A model generated the notes under the pieces. The model did no database searches. It saw only the letters and a program-made list of their open reading frames with translations, and was not told the DNA's origin. A stretch of 64,000 nucleotides of DNA, from assembly GCF_044761665.1 (NCBI RefSeq), contig NZ_JBIWCW010000002.1, forward strand, positions 1 to 64,000, given 5' to 3'. Of the stretch, positions 18,289-26,397 are shown piece by piece; the stretch's first letter is position 1, and every line of letters begins with the position of its first letter. The DNA is from Peribacillus sp044761665. GTDB lineage: Bacteria > Bacillota > Bacilli > Bacillales > DSM-1321. Position numbers and translations under genes: made by a program.

Positions 18289-18637
18289 CCGTTAGGCGTA
18301 AGCTATGTAAGTCGCTGTAAAGAGTGACTTACAAGATTTTATTCTATTTTATGTATAGGAAGTCTAGAAGAAACAGTTTGATAGAAGTGGCCGTTTCGGC
18401 TTCGATACTTTTTGACGAAGACAGTGATTTTTTTACGTGATGGGGAAATAATCTAAGACAGGTGAATAAGTATCCTGACAAATGGACATTCAGGTCTCAA
18501 GAAAGCCTTGATGACGCCAGTCGACATGTTTATACAGCAATGGACGATATGTATTTTCATGTCGGGAAATGTTTGCAGGACTTGTCCTTTCAATAGAGAA
18601 TATGTTATTTGGGAGTTTTAAAAGGTGGTGTAGGAAG
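18289..18637. other. rsmG-noc intergenic region
   Basis: A hairpin TGTAAGTC/GACTTACA at 18306-18333 with a weak T-rich tail may end the rsmG operon. The remainder is AT-rich. An in-frame upward extension of noc to 18569 exists but has no family similarity. No gene or strong promoter was seen. Confidence 0.5.
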
Positions 18638-19504
18638 ATGAAGCATCCTTTTTCGCGGTTCTTAAGGTTTGGCGAAAAAGAAGAACAGCAACTAGAGATG
18701 GAGACACCAAGCAATAATAATGAAGAAATAAGGAAAATATCCATTTCTGACATTGTGCCAAATCGATTTCAACCGAGGACTGTGTTTAATGACGATAAAA
18801 TATCGGAACTTGCTCAGACGATTCATACACATGGTATCATCCAACCGATTGTAGTTAGGTCATATGATCAAGGGAAATATGAAATCATTGCAGGTGAGCG
18901 TCGTTTTCGCGCTATGCAAAAGCTTGGTTGGGAGTTCGCGCCCGCCATTGTCAAAGATTTCACGGATACCGAGACGGCTTCAGTGGCTTTGATAGAGAAT
19001 CTACAGCGTGAAGAATTGACACCTATTGAAGAGGCCTTAGCTTATGGAAAACTGATAGAGCTTCATAATTTAACACAGGAAGCACTCGCTCAAAGATTAG
19101 GGATTGGCCAATCAACCGTTGCTAATAAGCTTCGGCTGTTAAAATTGCCTCAGGCAGTCCAAGATGCAGTGCTTCAAAAACAGATTACGGAGCGTCATGC
19201 CCGTTCATTGATTCCATTGAAAAATCCTGAAAATCAGGTCAAGCTGCTCCAGGAAGTCATTGAAAGAGGCTTGAACGTCAAGCAGACGGAAGAGTTGGTT
19301 GTCAAGCTCCTCACAGGCACAAAGGAAACCCAAAAGCCTAAGCCGAAACGCAAGGCATTCAGTAGGGACATGAGGATTGCAGTTAATACGATCCGTCAAT
19401 CGTTGAATATGGTAACGGACAATGGAATAAACTTGGATGCAGAAGAAGAGGAATTCGAGGAATATTATCAGTTTACGATAAAAATCCCAAAGAAAAAATC
19501 TTGA
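18638..19504 (+). CDS. noc: Nucleoid occlusion protein Noc
   Basis: Noc (288 aa) is a CTP-dependent ParB-family protein that binds scattered Noc sites, coats DNA and, through an N-terminal amphipathic helix, contacts the membrane to block septation over the nucleoid. The N-terminus MKHPFSRFLRFG, the ParB CTP-binding GERR block and the helix-turn-helix QRLGIGQSTVANKLRLLKL are all seen. ATG 18638, not the longer reading, matches the family helix, with AAAGGTGG upstream. It is a paralogue of spo0J, two genes away. Confidence 0.96.
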   Translation: MKHPFSRFLRFGEKEEQQLEMETPSNNNEEIRKISISDIVPNRFQPRTVFNDDKISELAQTIHTHGIIQPIVVRSYDQGKYEIIAGERRFRAMQKLGWEFAPAIVKDFTDTETASVALIENLQREELTPIEEALAYGKLIELHNLTQEALAQRLGIGQSTVANKLRLLKLPQAVQDAVLQKQITERHARSLIPLKNPENQVKLLQEVIERGLNVKQTEELVVKLLTGTKETQKPKPKRKAFSRDMRIAVNTIRQSLNMVTDNGINLDAEEEEFEEYYQFTIKIPKKKS

Positions 19505-19734
19505 TCTGGTTCCAACACCGCTTGGTAGTCATCGATTACCAAGTTTTTTTATTGTGGAATGCAACCGGAAAATGAAATAATTATCTTCATAAACTGCATG
19601 ATTTGAATAATTTGAAAGAATACCGAATTTTCCGTCGAATTCAAGAAATCGAGTGCCTTAATGATTATTCATGATAAAATAGAAGAAATATAGTACGTCA
19701 ATAGAATGATAAGATGTTGAAAGCAGGTGAATTC

Positions 19735-20496
19735 GTGGGGAAGATTCTCGCCATTGCCAATCAAAAAGGCGGTGTTGGAAAAACGACAACTTCGGTCAGC
19801 CTCAGTGCTTGCCTTGCATATATAGGAAAGAAAGTCCTGTTGGTCGATATAGACCCTCAGGGAAATGCGACTAGCGGCACTGGTATTGATAAAGCAGATG
19901 TGGAACAGTGTATTTATGACGTATTGGTAGATGACGTAGAAGCTAGTACCGTTATCTTGGAAACGAAGGTAGAAAACCTATATGCCATACCTGCGACGAT
20001 TCAATTAGCAGGTGCAGAAATTGAGCTGGTGCCAACCATCTCTAGGGAAATCCGATTGAAGCGGGCATTAGAAGAGGTGCAAAGCCAGTTTGATTATATC
20101 GTCATAGACTGTCCGCCTTCTTTAGGCTTGCTCACGCTGAACGCCTTAACAGCAGCTGATGCGGTCTTAATTCCAGTCCAATGTGAATATTATGCGTTGG
20201 AGGGGTTAAGTCAACTGTTAAATACGGTGCGACTTGTACAAAAGCATTTAAATCATGATTTGAAAATTGAAGGTGTCTTGTTGACGATGTTGGACGCCAG
20301 AACGAATTTAGGTCTTCAAGTGATCGAGGAAGTAAAAAAATACTTTCAGGATAAGGTATATCAAACCATCATTCCCCGAAATGTTCGTTTAAGTGAAGCT
20401 CCTAGCCATGGAGAACCAATCATTATTTACGATCCGAAATCACGAGGTGCGGAGGTCTATCTACAATTGGCAAAGGAAGTGGTCTCAAATGGCTAA
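19735..20496 (+). CDS. soj: Chromosome partitioning ATPase Soj (ParA)
   Basis: Soj (253 aa) is the ParA-type Walker ATPase that acts with Spo0J in origin segregation and also controls DnaA. The deviant Walker A KGGVGKTTT (about 10-18), DIDPQGNATSG, and Walker B-like YIVIDCPPSLG are present. The GTG start is chosen for AGGTGA 5 bp upstream; an ATG seven codons earlier has no site. Its end overlaps the spo0J start by 8 bp. Confidence 0.97.
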   Translation: MGKILAIANQKGGVGKTTTSVSLSACLAYIGKKVLLVDIDPQGNATSGTGIDKADVEQCIYDVLVDDVEASTVILETKVENLYAIPATIQLAGAEIELVPTISREIRLKRALEEVQSQFDYIVIDCPPSLGLLTLNALTAADAVLIPVQCEYYALEGLSQLLNTVRLVQKHLNHDLKIEGVLLTMLDARTNLGLQVIEEVKKYFQDKVYQTIIPRNVRLSEAPSHGEPIIIYDPKSRGAEVYLQLAKEVVSNG

Positions 20497-21349
20497 AGGA
20501 CTTGGAAAGGGACTCGACGCACTCTTTCCTAATGTAGAAGTCAGCAAGGATGAAACTGTACAGGAAATCAAATTGAGGGAATTAAGACCGAATCCTTATC
20601 AGCCTCGAAAAAACTTCCGAACTGAAGCGATTGAAGAACTTAAACAGTCAATTATGGAGCACGGGATCCTTCAACCGATTATTGCCCGGAAAAGTATTAG
20701 AGGGTATGAAATAGTTGCCGGAGAAAGACGTTTTCGAGCGGCGAAAGAAGCGGGGTTAACAACTGTTCCCGTCGTGGTGAGAGAATTAAATGAACAGCAG
20801 ATGATGGAACTGGCAATATTAGAAAACCTACAGCGGGAAGACTTAAACCCGATAGAGGAAGCAGCAGCCTATCAAACATTGCTTGAGAAATTAAATTTCA
20901 CACAGGAACAGCTAGCACACCGTCTCGGAAAAAGCCGACCTCATATAGCAAATTATGTCCGCTTGCTCTCTTTGCCTGAAGGAATCAGGGATTATATCTC
21001 GGAAGGCAAGATTTCCATGGGGCATGGCCGAGCGTTGCTAGGCCTAAAGAAAAAAGAGCTTCTTACGTCCGTCATAGAAAAAATCCTTAAAGAAACGATG
21101 AATGTACGCCAGCTTGAGAATTATATTCATCAATTGAATGATACCGTTTCACGTGAAACGAAAAATGCTAAACAACCGAAAAAAGATATATTCATAAAGC
21201 AAAGGGAATCTATCTTGCGGGAGAAACTAGGGACAAGCGTGACGATAAAACAAAGCAAGAAAAAAGGAAAGATAGAAATAGAGTTCTTTTCAAAAGAAGA
21301 TTTAGAAAGAATACTAGATTTAATCGACCGAGAAGATATCTCTTCTTAA
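20489..21349 (+). CDS. spo0J: Chromosome partitioning protein Spo0J (ParB)
   Basis: Spo0J (286 aa) is the ParB CTPase clamp that loads at parS, spreads and recruits SMC. MAKGLGKGLDALF is the Soj-activating N-terminal tail; GERRFRAAKEAG is the CTP-binding block; the helix-turn-helix LAHRLGKSRPHIANYVRLL follows, with a C-terminal dimerisation domain. A longer reading overlapping soj exists but lacks support. The gene carries a parS-like site within its own coding sequence, as in B. subtilis. Confidence 0.97.
   Translation: MAKGLGKGLDALFPNVEVSKDETVQEIKLRELRPNPYQPRKNFRTEAIEELKQSIMEHGILQPIIARKSIRGYEIVAGERRFRAAKEAGLTTVPVVVRELNEQQMMELAILENLQREDLNPIEEAAAYQTLLEKLNFTQEQLAHRLGKSRPHIANYVRLLSLPEGIRDYISEGKISMGHGRALLGLKKKELLTSVIEKILKETMNVRQLENYIHQLNDTVSRETKNAKQPKKDIFIKQRESILREKLGTSVTIKQSKKKGKIEIEFFSKEDLERILDLIDREDISS
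21145..21160. other. parS centromere-like site inside spo0J
   Basis: CGTTTCACGTGAAACG is a perfect 16-bp palindrome differing from the usual parS consensus TGTTTCACGTGAAACA only at its outermost base on each side. The position inside spo0J is the same as in B. subtilis. Confidence 0.85.
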
Positions 21350-21417
21350 ATCCTTATGACCTGGAACAGGAGGCAACTTGCTCCCTGGAGAACTTGTCAC
21401 GACCATGTATCATGCAT

Positions 21418-21454
21418 AAAAATAAAGGAAGGGAAACCCCCTTCCTTTATTTTT
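21418..21454. terminator. Bidirectional terminator between spo0J and yyaC
   Basis: AAAAATAAAGGAAGGG and CCCTTCCTTTATTTTT form a perfect 16-bp stem with a 5-base loop. A- and T-rich ends let it serve the converging spo0J (plus) and yyaC (minus) genes. Confidence 0.92.
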
Positions 21455-21470
21455 ATAAGACGCTAAATTG

Positions 21471-22103
21471 TTATAGTGTTTTTTCCTTTTTGAATGACCA
21501 GGTAAATGGAGTGATTGCCGGCTTTGCAGGATAACGCCGTTGTGCCTCATTAATACCTTCAGCTATGGTTTTGGCCATTTTTAAAACGAGGTTTAGTCGG
21601 GTGTTCTGAAGGACCATAAATTCCATGAACCCACTGACATTCACGATGCCCGTAATATGTGCATGGCCAACGGCTGGTAAATCTTTATTGACGCCTGCTC
21701 CAGGTTTCACCGGACCTTTACCGAGTTGGACGATACCGACGCTCTTTAGTTTGCCCAAGCAGGCATCTATGCCCACGATAAAAGCATTTACATGGATCCT
21801 TTTTATCTCATCTAATTTTTCCTGCAAATTCATTGCATGTATGGGATCATCGAGAGTGCCATACACATGGAAGGATGAAGCACCTAATTCAGATTTTTCT
21901 TGAAGCAGGGTGCCGACAAGTGGACCGAGGGAATCGCCAGTAGAACGATCTGTGCCAATGCAGACAAAAACGATAGGTTGAAGCTTTCCTGAAGGCAAGA
22001 GATTGAGTAATTCTTGGGAAATTTGATTGGTTGCGTCTGCATCTTCATGAAGGATACGACTTAATCTAGTTTTATTATTAAATAGATTGGGATTTAGATT
22101 CAT
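21471..22103 (-). CDS. yyaC: Spore protease YyaC (DUF1256)
   Basis: A 210-residue DUF1256 protein matching B. subtilis YyaC, a GPR-like putative sporulation protease or amidase related to hydrogenase-maturation proteases. CIGTDRSTGDSLGPLVG, GTLDDPIHAMNL and GIDACLGK are the conserved blocks, with acidic residues suited to metal binding. A GTG nine bases earlier overlaps the ribosome binding site AAGGAG, so ATG 22103 is chosen. A sporulation-type promoter is likely from family knowledge, but I could not make a clean match. Confidence 0.88.
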   Translation of the reverse strand: MNLNPNLFNNKTRLSRILHEDADATNQISQELLNLLPSGKLQPIVFVCIGTDRSTGDSLGPLVGTLLQEKSELGASSFHVYGTLDDPIHAMNLQEKLDEIKRIHVNAFIVGIDACLGKLKSVGIVQLGKGPVKPGAGVNKDLPAVGHAHITGIVNVSGFMEFMVLQNTRLNLVLKMAKTIAEGINEAQRRYPAKPAITPFTWSFKKEKTL

Positions 22104-22489
22104 CGGCTCCACTCCTTTACTTTGTTTTGTGTTAACAGTATACGGTTGAAAAGGAAAAAATATACGGGATATAGGTTAAATTGATGGGGGTTTATTTATT
22201 AAGAGCAGTTAAATGGCTGAAGGGCAGAAACCAATCTGTATCCTTTCCATTGCCCGTTGATAGTTACATATCAATTTATGGTATAAAGATCATGATTTAA
22301 AATGGAAAAAAACTTCTAATTTCTTTTCTATATACCCATGTTATTTTTATACAGAAACCCTTTATTTGAGGATATTATAAAGAAAACTTCTCCCATTCAG
22401 GATTACATCCCAAACCGAAGGGTAGAGAGAATAAACTCAACAGGAAAAACTAGATTCCTTGAATGTTTAGCATTAGGTAGGAGGAACGC
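22104..22489. other. Divergent yyaC-mscS intergenic region
   Basis: AT-rich DNA that should hold two divergent promoters. No near-consensus SigA promoter, terminator or convincing reading frame was seen; a 72-codon frame running into mscS looks like chance. Confidence 0.4.
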
Positions 22490-23329
22490 ATGGATAATAG
22501 CACGTATAATAAACTCACGGAAGAAATTACGGATGAGAAGGTATGGCTTATGCTAGGTGAGGGGATTATTAAAATCTTCCTTGTTCTTCTCTTATCGCGT
22601 ATTATTATTAGAATAGGAAAGACGGTTTTAAATAAATTTTTTCTTGTTCGAACTAAAACCCCACTCCGCGTTTCGGAGCGCAGAGAAGCGACGCTCATTA
22701 AGTTACTCGAAAATATCCTTACTTATGTGGTGAATTTCATATCCTTGATCATGATCCTTGAGATTTGCGGCCTAGATGTAAAGGCTTTACTAGCAGGTGC
22801 CGGGATTATCGGCCTCGCAGTAGGATTCGGCGCCCAAAGTTTGGTCAAGGATATTATTACAGGATTTTTCATCATTTTCGAAGATCATTTTTCAGTCGGT
22901 GATTATATTAAAATTAATACTTTTGAGGGTGAAGTTCTGGAAATTGGGCTACGCACTACCAAAATTAAAAGTAGTAAAGGGGAATTGCATCTCATACCAA
23001 ATGGGAGCATCATGCAAGTAACCAATTACTCCATATTAAATAGTAAAGCTGTGGTGGATGTGACGATCCCTAATGATGGTTCAATTGAACTTGCTGAAAA
23101 GGTATTGATCCAACATTTGGTCCATTTAGTAAAAAAATATGATGATTTAGTCAGAGATCCTGAATTATTAGGAATTGAGACAATTACTCCGGAAGAAGTG
23201 GTATTGCGAGTCACTGCAGAAACCAAGCCGATGCGTCATTTCGAGATGAGTAGGATATTGAGAAAAGAAATTAGTACTGCCCTTGAATCAAGTGGGATTC
23301 AATCTACATACAAAGGCAGCGAGTCATAG
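22490..23329 (+). CDS. mscS: Small-conductance mechanosensitive channel (MscS family)
   Basis: A 279-residue MscS-type channel that releases solutes on hypo-osmotic shock. Three membrane segments are visible at about 20-42, 70-93 and 96-125; the third carries the Ala/Gly-rich pore helix AGAGIIGLAVGFGAQSLVKD. The cytosolic vestibule region (FSVGDYIKI...IPNGS) follows. TAGGAGGAACGC precedes the ATG. It leads a short group with the DUF951 gene and lies upstream of ychF. Confidence 0.93.
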   Translation: MDNSTYNKLTEEITDEKVWLMLGEGIIKIFLVLLLSRIIIRIGKTVLNKFFLVRTKTPLRVSERREATLIKLLENILTYVVNFISLIMILEICGLDVKALLAGAGIIGLAVGFGAQSLVKDIITGFFIIFEDHFSVGDYIKINTFEGEVLEIGLRTTKIKSSKGELHLIPNGSIMQVTNYSILNSKAVVDVTIPNDGSIELAEKVLIQHLVHLVKKYDDLVRDPELLGIETITPEEVVLRVTAETKPMRHFEMSRILRKEISTALESSGIQSTYKGSES

Positions 23330-23351
23330 GAACTAGGGGGGACACCTGTTG

Positions 23352-23549
23352 ATGGAAGAAAAGGAATATGCATTGAATGACGTTGTCGAAATGAAAAAGC
23401 CGCATCCATGTGGGATCAATAAGTGGAAAATCATCCGCCTGGGCATGGATATCCGGATTAAATGTGAAGGGTGCGGCCATAGCGTAATGTTGCCCCGGCG
23501 TGATTTCGCCAAGAAAATGAAAAAGGTTTTGCTGAAGCATGAGGAATGA
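23352..23549 (+). CDS. yyzM: DUF951 family protein YyzM
   Basis: A 65-residue conserved protein (DVVEMKKPHPCG.N.WKIIR.GMDIRIKCEGCGHSVM.PR.DF) present in nearly all firmicutes at this locus. Cys residues in HPCG and CEGCGH look like a small zinc or nucleic-acid-binding fold. The function is unknown. A TTG one codon before the ATG is an alternative start; a GGGGGG site lies upstream of both. It follows mscS by 22 bp. Confidence 0.9.
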   Translation: MEEKEYALNDVVEMKKPHPCGINKWKIIRLGMDIRIKCEGCGHSVMLPRRDFAKKMKKVLLKHEE

Positions 23550-23599
23550 TCATGCTTTTTCCATGTAGAGAAAGCGTTTCCGCTCTCTTAATGATTTAC

Positions 23600-23628
23600 T
23601 TGTCTTTTTAGGAAGTGAAATCTATAAT
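23600..23628 (+). promoter_or_regulatory. SigA promoter for ychF
   Basis: TTGTCT (23600-23605) and a perfect TATAAT (23623-23628) are exactly 17 bp apart, 85 bp upstream of the ychF start codon. Confidence 0.7.
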
Positions 23629-23713
23629 TGGGAAAGGTTTAGGTATTAGGATTGTCTTTAGTGAAGATTTGCTAGTATTAATGAACGAATTATCTTGAAG
23701 GAGTGAAATATAA

Positions 23714-24814
23714 ATGGCTTTAACAGCTGGTATAGTCGGTTTGCCTAACGTAGGTAAATCCACTTTGTTCAATGCAATAACTCAAGCAGGTGCGGAATCT
23801 GCCAATTACCCTTTTTGCACAATCGATCCAAACGTCGGAATTGTAGAAGTGCCTGATTATCGTCTGCAAAAATTGACGGAACTGGTGCAACCGAAAAAAA
23901 CCGTGCCGACCGCATTTGAGTTCACCGACATTGCAGGGATTGTCAAGGGAGCGAGTAAAGGAGAAGGTTTAGGTAATAAGTTTCTATCCCATATCCGTCA
24001 AGTAGACGCGATTTGTCAGGTAGTACGCTGCTTTGCTGATGATAACATCACTCATGTTTCCGGAAAAGTTAATCCCATTGATGATATCGAAGTCATCAAC
24101 CTTGAATTGATACTTGCTGACCTTGAATCGGTAGACAAGCGTATCGACCGGGTTGGAAAAATGGCTAAGCAAAAAGATAAAGGCGCCGTGGCTGAACACG
24201 AAATCCTTGTTGCATTAAAAGAAGCTTTAGAAGCCGAAAAGCCTGCCCGTTCAGTTGAATTCACTGAGGAACAACTGAAGATCGTGAAAGGTATGCACCT
24301 ACTTACAGCGAAACCGATCCTTTATGTGGCAAATGTCAGTGAAGATGAAGTAGCTATTGCGGACGATAATGAATATGTACAACAAGTCCGTGAATATGCG
24401 GCCAACGAAAATGCAGAAGTTATTGTGATCTGTGCCAAAATTGAAGAGGAGATAGCCGAGCTTGAGGGTGACGAAAAGGAAATGTTCCTATCTGAGCTAG
24501 GCATTGTAGAGTCAGGTCTTGATCAATTGATCCGTGCTTCCTACAATTTGCTTGGTTTGGCGACTTACTTTACAGCTGGGGTACAGGAAGTGCGTGCCTG
24601 GACATTCCGTAAAGGCATGAAGGCGCCTCAATGTGCGGGTGTGATTCATACAGACTTTGAACGCGGGTTCATTCGCGCAGAAGTCGTTGCCTATGATGAT
24701 CTACTTGAAGCGGGCAGCCACAGTGCGGCTAAAGAAGCGGGTAAAGTACGTCTAGAGGGTAAAGAATATATTGTGAACGATGGAGACGTTGTCCATTTCC
24801 GCTTTAACGTATAA
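23714..24814 (+). CDS. ychF: Redox-regulated ATPase YchF
   Basis: YchF/OLA1 (366 aa) is an Obg-family P-loop protein that prefers ATP and binds ribosomes. The G1 motif GLPNVGKST (8-16), the TIDPNVGIVEVPD block, a central coiled coil and a C-terminal TGS domain (from about 280) are standard. AAGGAGTGAAATATAA precedes the ATG. It is a single-gene unit between its own promoter and a terminator. Confidence 0.97.
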   Translation: MALTAGIVGLPNVGKSTLFNAITQAGAESANYPFCTIDPNVGIVEVPDYRLQKLTELVQPKKTVPTAFEFTDIAGIVKGASKGEGLGNKFLSHIRQVDAICQVVRCFADDNITHVSGKVNPIDDIEVINLELILADLESVDKRIDRVGKMAKQKDKGAVAEHEILVALKEALEAEKPARSVEFTEEQLKIVKGMHLLTAKPILYVANVSEDEVAIADDNEYVQQVREYAANENAEVIVICAKIEEEIAELEGDEKEMFLSELGIVESGLDQLIRASYNLLGLATYFTAGVQEVRAWTFRKGMKAPQCAGVIHTDFERGFIRAEVVAYDDLLEAGSHSAAKEAGKVRLEGKEYIVNDGDVVHFRFNV

Positions 24815-24819
24815 TAATC

Positions 24820-24856
24820 AAAGACTCTGCAGTTTGATTCCGCAGAGTCTTTTTTA
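24820..24856 (+). terminator. Terminator after ychF
   Basis: AAGACTCTGC pairs with GCAGAGTCTT across an 11-base loop and is followed by a T run. Confidence 0.9.
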
Positions 24857-24881
24857 TATCGGGCAATCCCCCCGACATTCG

Positions 24882-24910
24882 TTGCAAACGCAGTTTAACT
24901 ATGCTATAAT
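24882..24910 (+). promoter_or_regulatory. SigA promoter for rpsF-ssb-rpsR
   Basis: TTGCAA (24882-24887) and a perfect TATAAT (24905-24910) are 17 bp apart, just upstream of the structured rpsF leader. Confidence 0.8.
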
Positions 24911-24919
24911 TTTTTCTTG

Positions 24920-24966
24920 TGAGTAATTATAAATAATTGCTCCTTGCCCAAATGGGCCGCTTAGAC
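24920..24966 (+). promoter_or_regulatory. rpsF leader, S6:S18-binding type RNA structure
   Basis: A stem GAGTAATT/AATTGCTC is followed at once by the small hairpin GCCC-AAAT-GGGC and CCGCTT. This matches the S6:S18 autoregulatory leader of Firmicutes rpsF operons as I remember it, in which a CCG element mimics the rRNA site. The pairing is seen; the class assignment is from memory. Confidence 0.55.
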
Positions 24967-24984
24967 CAAAAGGAGGTGACAGTG

Positions 24985-25269
24985 ATGAGAAAATACGAAA
25001 TTATGTATATCATCCGTCCAAACATTGAGGAAGAAGCTAAAAAAGCTTTAGTTGAACGTTTCAACACAATCCTTTCTGATAATGGTGCGGAAGTAGAAGC
25101 AAAAGAATGGGGTAAACGCCGTCTTGCATACGAAATCAATGATTTCCGTGATGGTTACTACATGCTTCTTAAAGTTAACGCTGAAAGTGCTGCGATTCAA
25201 GAATTCGATCGTCTTGCTAAAATCAGTGAAGACATTATCCGCCATATGGCTACTAGAGAAGACGTTTAA
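24985..25269 (+). CDS. rpsF: 30S ribosomal protein S6
   Basis: S6 (94 aa) binds S18 and the central domain of 16S rRNA. MRKYEIMYIIRPNIEEEAKK, the WGKRRLAYEINDFRDGYY block and the C-terminal DIIRHM are diagnostic. ATG 24985 follows AGGAGGTG at 8 bp and matches the family start; an upstream reading would include the leader RNA. A GTG one codon earlier is possible. First gene of the rpsF-ssb-rpsR operon. Confidence 0.97.
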   Translation: MRKYEIMYIIRPNIEEEAKKALVERFNTILSDNGAEVEAKEWGKRRLAYEINDFRDGYYMLLKVNAESAAIQEFDRLAKISEDIIRHMATREDV

Positions 25270-25336
25270 TTCAATATTTCATATAAATTCTAATCTTGCT
25301 TCATGAAGTAAGATTGAAAACTAGGGGTTGATTCTG

Positions 25337-25861
25337 ATGATGAATCGCGTAGTTTTGGTAGGACGCTTAACTAAAGATCCTGAATTACGATATACACCTA
25401 ATGGGGTTCCAGTGGCTACCTTTACTTTAGCAGTCAATCGTACTTTTACGAATGCGCAAGGTGAACGTGAAGCGGACTTCATTAATTGTGTTGTTTGGCG
25501 TAAACCGGCAGAAAATGTGGCTAACTTCTTGAAAAAGGGTAGTTTAGCTGGCGTGGATGGACGTGTCCAAACACGTAATTATGAAGGACAAGACGGCAAA
25601 CGCGTGTATGTGACGGAGATTCTGGCTGAGAGCGTTCAGTTCCTTGAACCACGAAGCAGTTCAGCGGGTGAAAGAAATGATGGCGGTTCTTACGGTGGAG
25701 GTCAAAAAAGCTATAACAATAATGGCGGAAATGATCAAAACTCGTATGGACAAAATCCTAATCAGAATCAACGGAACAACAACTACACTCGTGTAGATGA
25801 TGATCCATTTGCTAATGACGGTAAAACTATCGACATTTCAGATGACGATCTTCCGTTTTAA
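25337..25861 (+). CDS. ssb: Single-stranded DNA-binding protein SsbA
   Basis: SsbA (174 aa) coats single-stranded DNA in replication and repair. An OB fold (1-105, MNRVVLVGRLTKDPELRYTP), a Gly/Asn/Gln-rich linker (about 112-155) and the acidic partner-binding tip DISDDDLPF are visible. Tandem ATG codons at 25337 and 25340 are both possible starts; a TTG further up is less likely. It sits between the genes for S6 and S18, the conserved arrangement. Confidence 0.97.
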   Translation: MMNRVVLVGRLTKDPELRYTPNGVPVATFTLAVNRTFTNAQGEREADFINCVVWRKPAENVANFLKKGSLAGVDGRVQTRNYEGQDGKRVYVTEILAESVQFLEPRSSSAGERNDGGSYGGGQKSYNNNGGNDQNSYGQNPNQNQRNNNYTRVDDDPFANDGKTIDISDDDLPF

Positions 25862-25907
25862 ACAAATGTTTAAAGCGAAAAATTCTTAAGTAGGGAGGGA
25901 AATTATT

Positions 25908-26147
25908 ATGGCAATGGGTGGACGTAAAGGACGCGGTAAGCGTAAAAAGGTTTGTTACTTCACATCAAACGGAATCACTAAAATTGATTACAAAGATACA
26001 GACCTTCTTAAAAAATTCGTCTCAGAACGCGGCAAGATTTTACCACGTCGTGTAACTGGAACTAGCGCTAAATATCAACGTAAATTAACGATTGCTATTA
26101 AACGCTCACGTACTATGGCATTACTTCCATACGTATCTGGTGAATAA
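25908..26147 (+). CDS. rpsR: 30S ribosomal protein S18
   Basis: S18 (79 aa), the partner of S6 in the 30S platform. The basic N-terminus GGRKGRGKRKKVCYF, KIDYKDTDLLKKFVSERGKILPRR and RQ/RKLTIAIKRSR are standard. GGGAGGGAAATT precedes the ATG. Last gene of the operon, followed by two terminator hairpins. Confidence 0.98.
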   Translation: MAMGGRKGRGKRKKVCYFTSNGITKIDYKDTDLLKKFVSERGKILPRRVTGTSAKYQRKLTIAIKRSRTMALLPYVSGE

Positions 26148-26155
26148 TAACAACG

Positions 26156-26224
26156 GAGTGCATTGAGGAGAAATCCTTGGTGTGCTTTTTTTGTAGATCC
26201 GCTAAAATAGCGGATCTTTTTATT
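26156..26224 (+). terminator. Tandem terminators after rpsR
   Basis: The first hairpin (26156-26190) has a long stem rich in G-U pairs closed by a GAAA loop and followed by seven T residues. The second (26195-26217) is a perfect AGATCCGCTA/TAGCGGATCT stem with a 3-base loop and TTTT. Confidence 0.85.
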
Positions 26225-26235
26225 TACCGGGAAAT
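26222..26235. promoter_or_regulatory. Noc-binding site candidate
   Basis: ATTTACCGGGAAAT matches 13 of 14 bases of the Noc consensus ATTTCCCGGGAAAT. It lies about 7 kb from noc, in the rpsR-yybS gap. Assignment rests on the B. subtilis consensus. Confidence 0.6.
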
Positions 26236-26321
26236 TCAATTCAACGTCCTGCTTTTATGATTTTCATTTCTCCGTATGATTAAGGCAGTGGAATATTCAT
26301 TGAAAAAAAAGAATGGGATGT

Positions 26322-26351
26322 TTGAAATATCCTGGGCTTAACGGATACAAT
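26322..26351 (+). promoter_or_regulatory. SigA promoter for yybS-gdpP
   Basis: TTGAAA (26322-26327) and TACAAT (26346-26351) are 18 bp apart, about 47 bp upstream of the yybS start. Confidence 0.6.
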
Positions 26352-26397
26352 ATGTAGGTAAAGATATTGCGACTATTTTATGATAGGGGGGATCTGG

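Noticed and set aside
22338..22556. A 72-codon plus-strand frame before mscS
   Set aside because: It overlaps the strongly supported mscS start in another frame and lacks a ribosome binding site.
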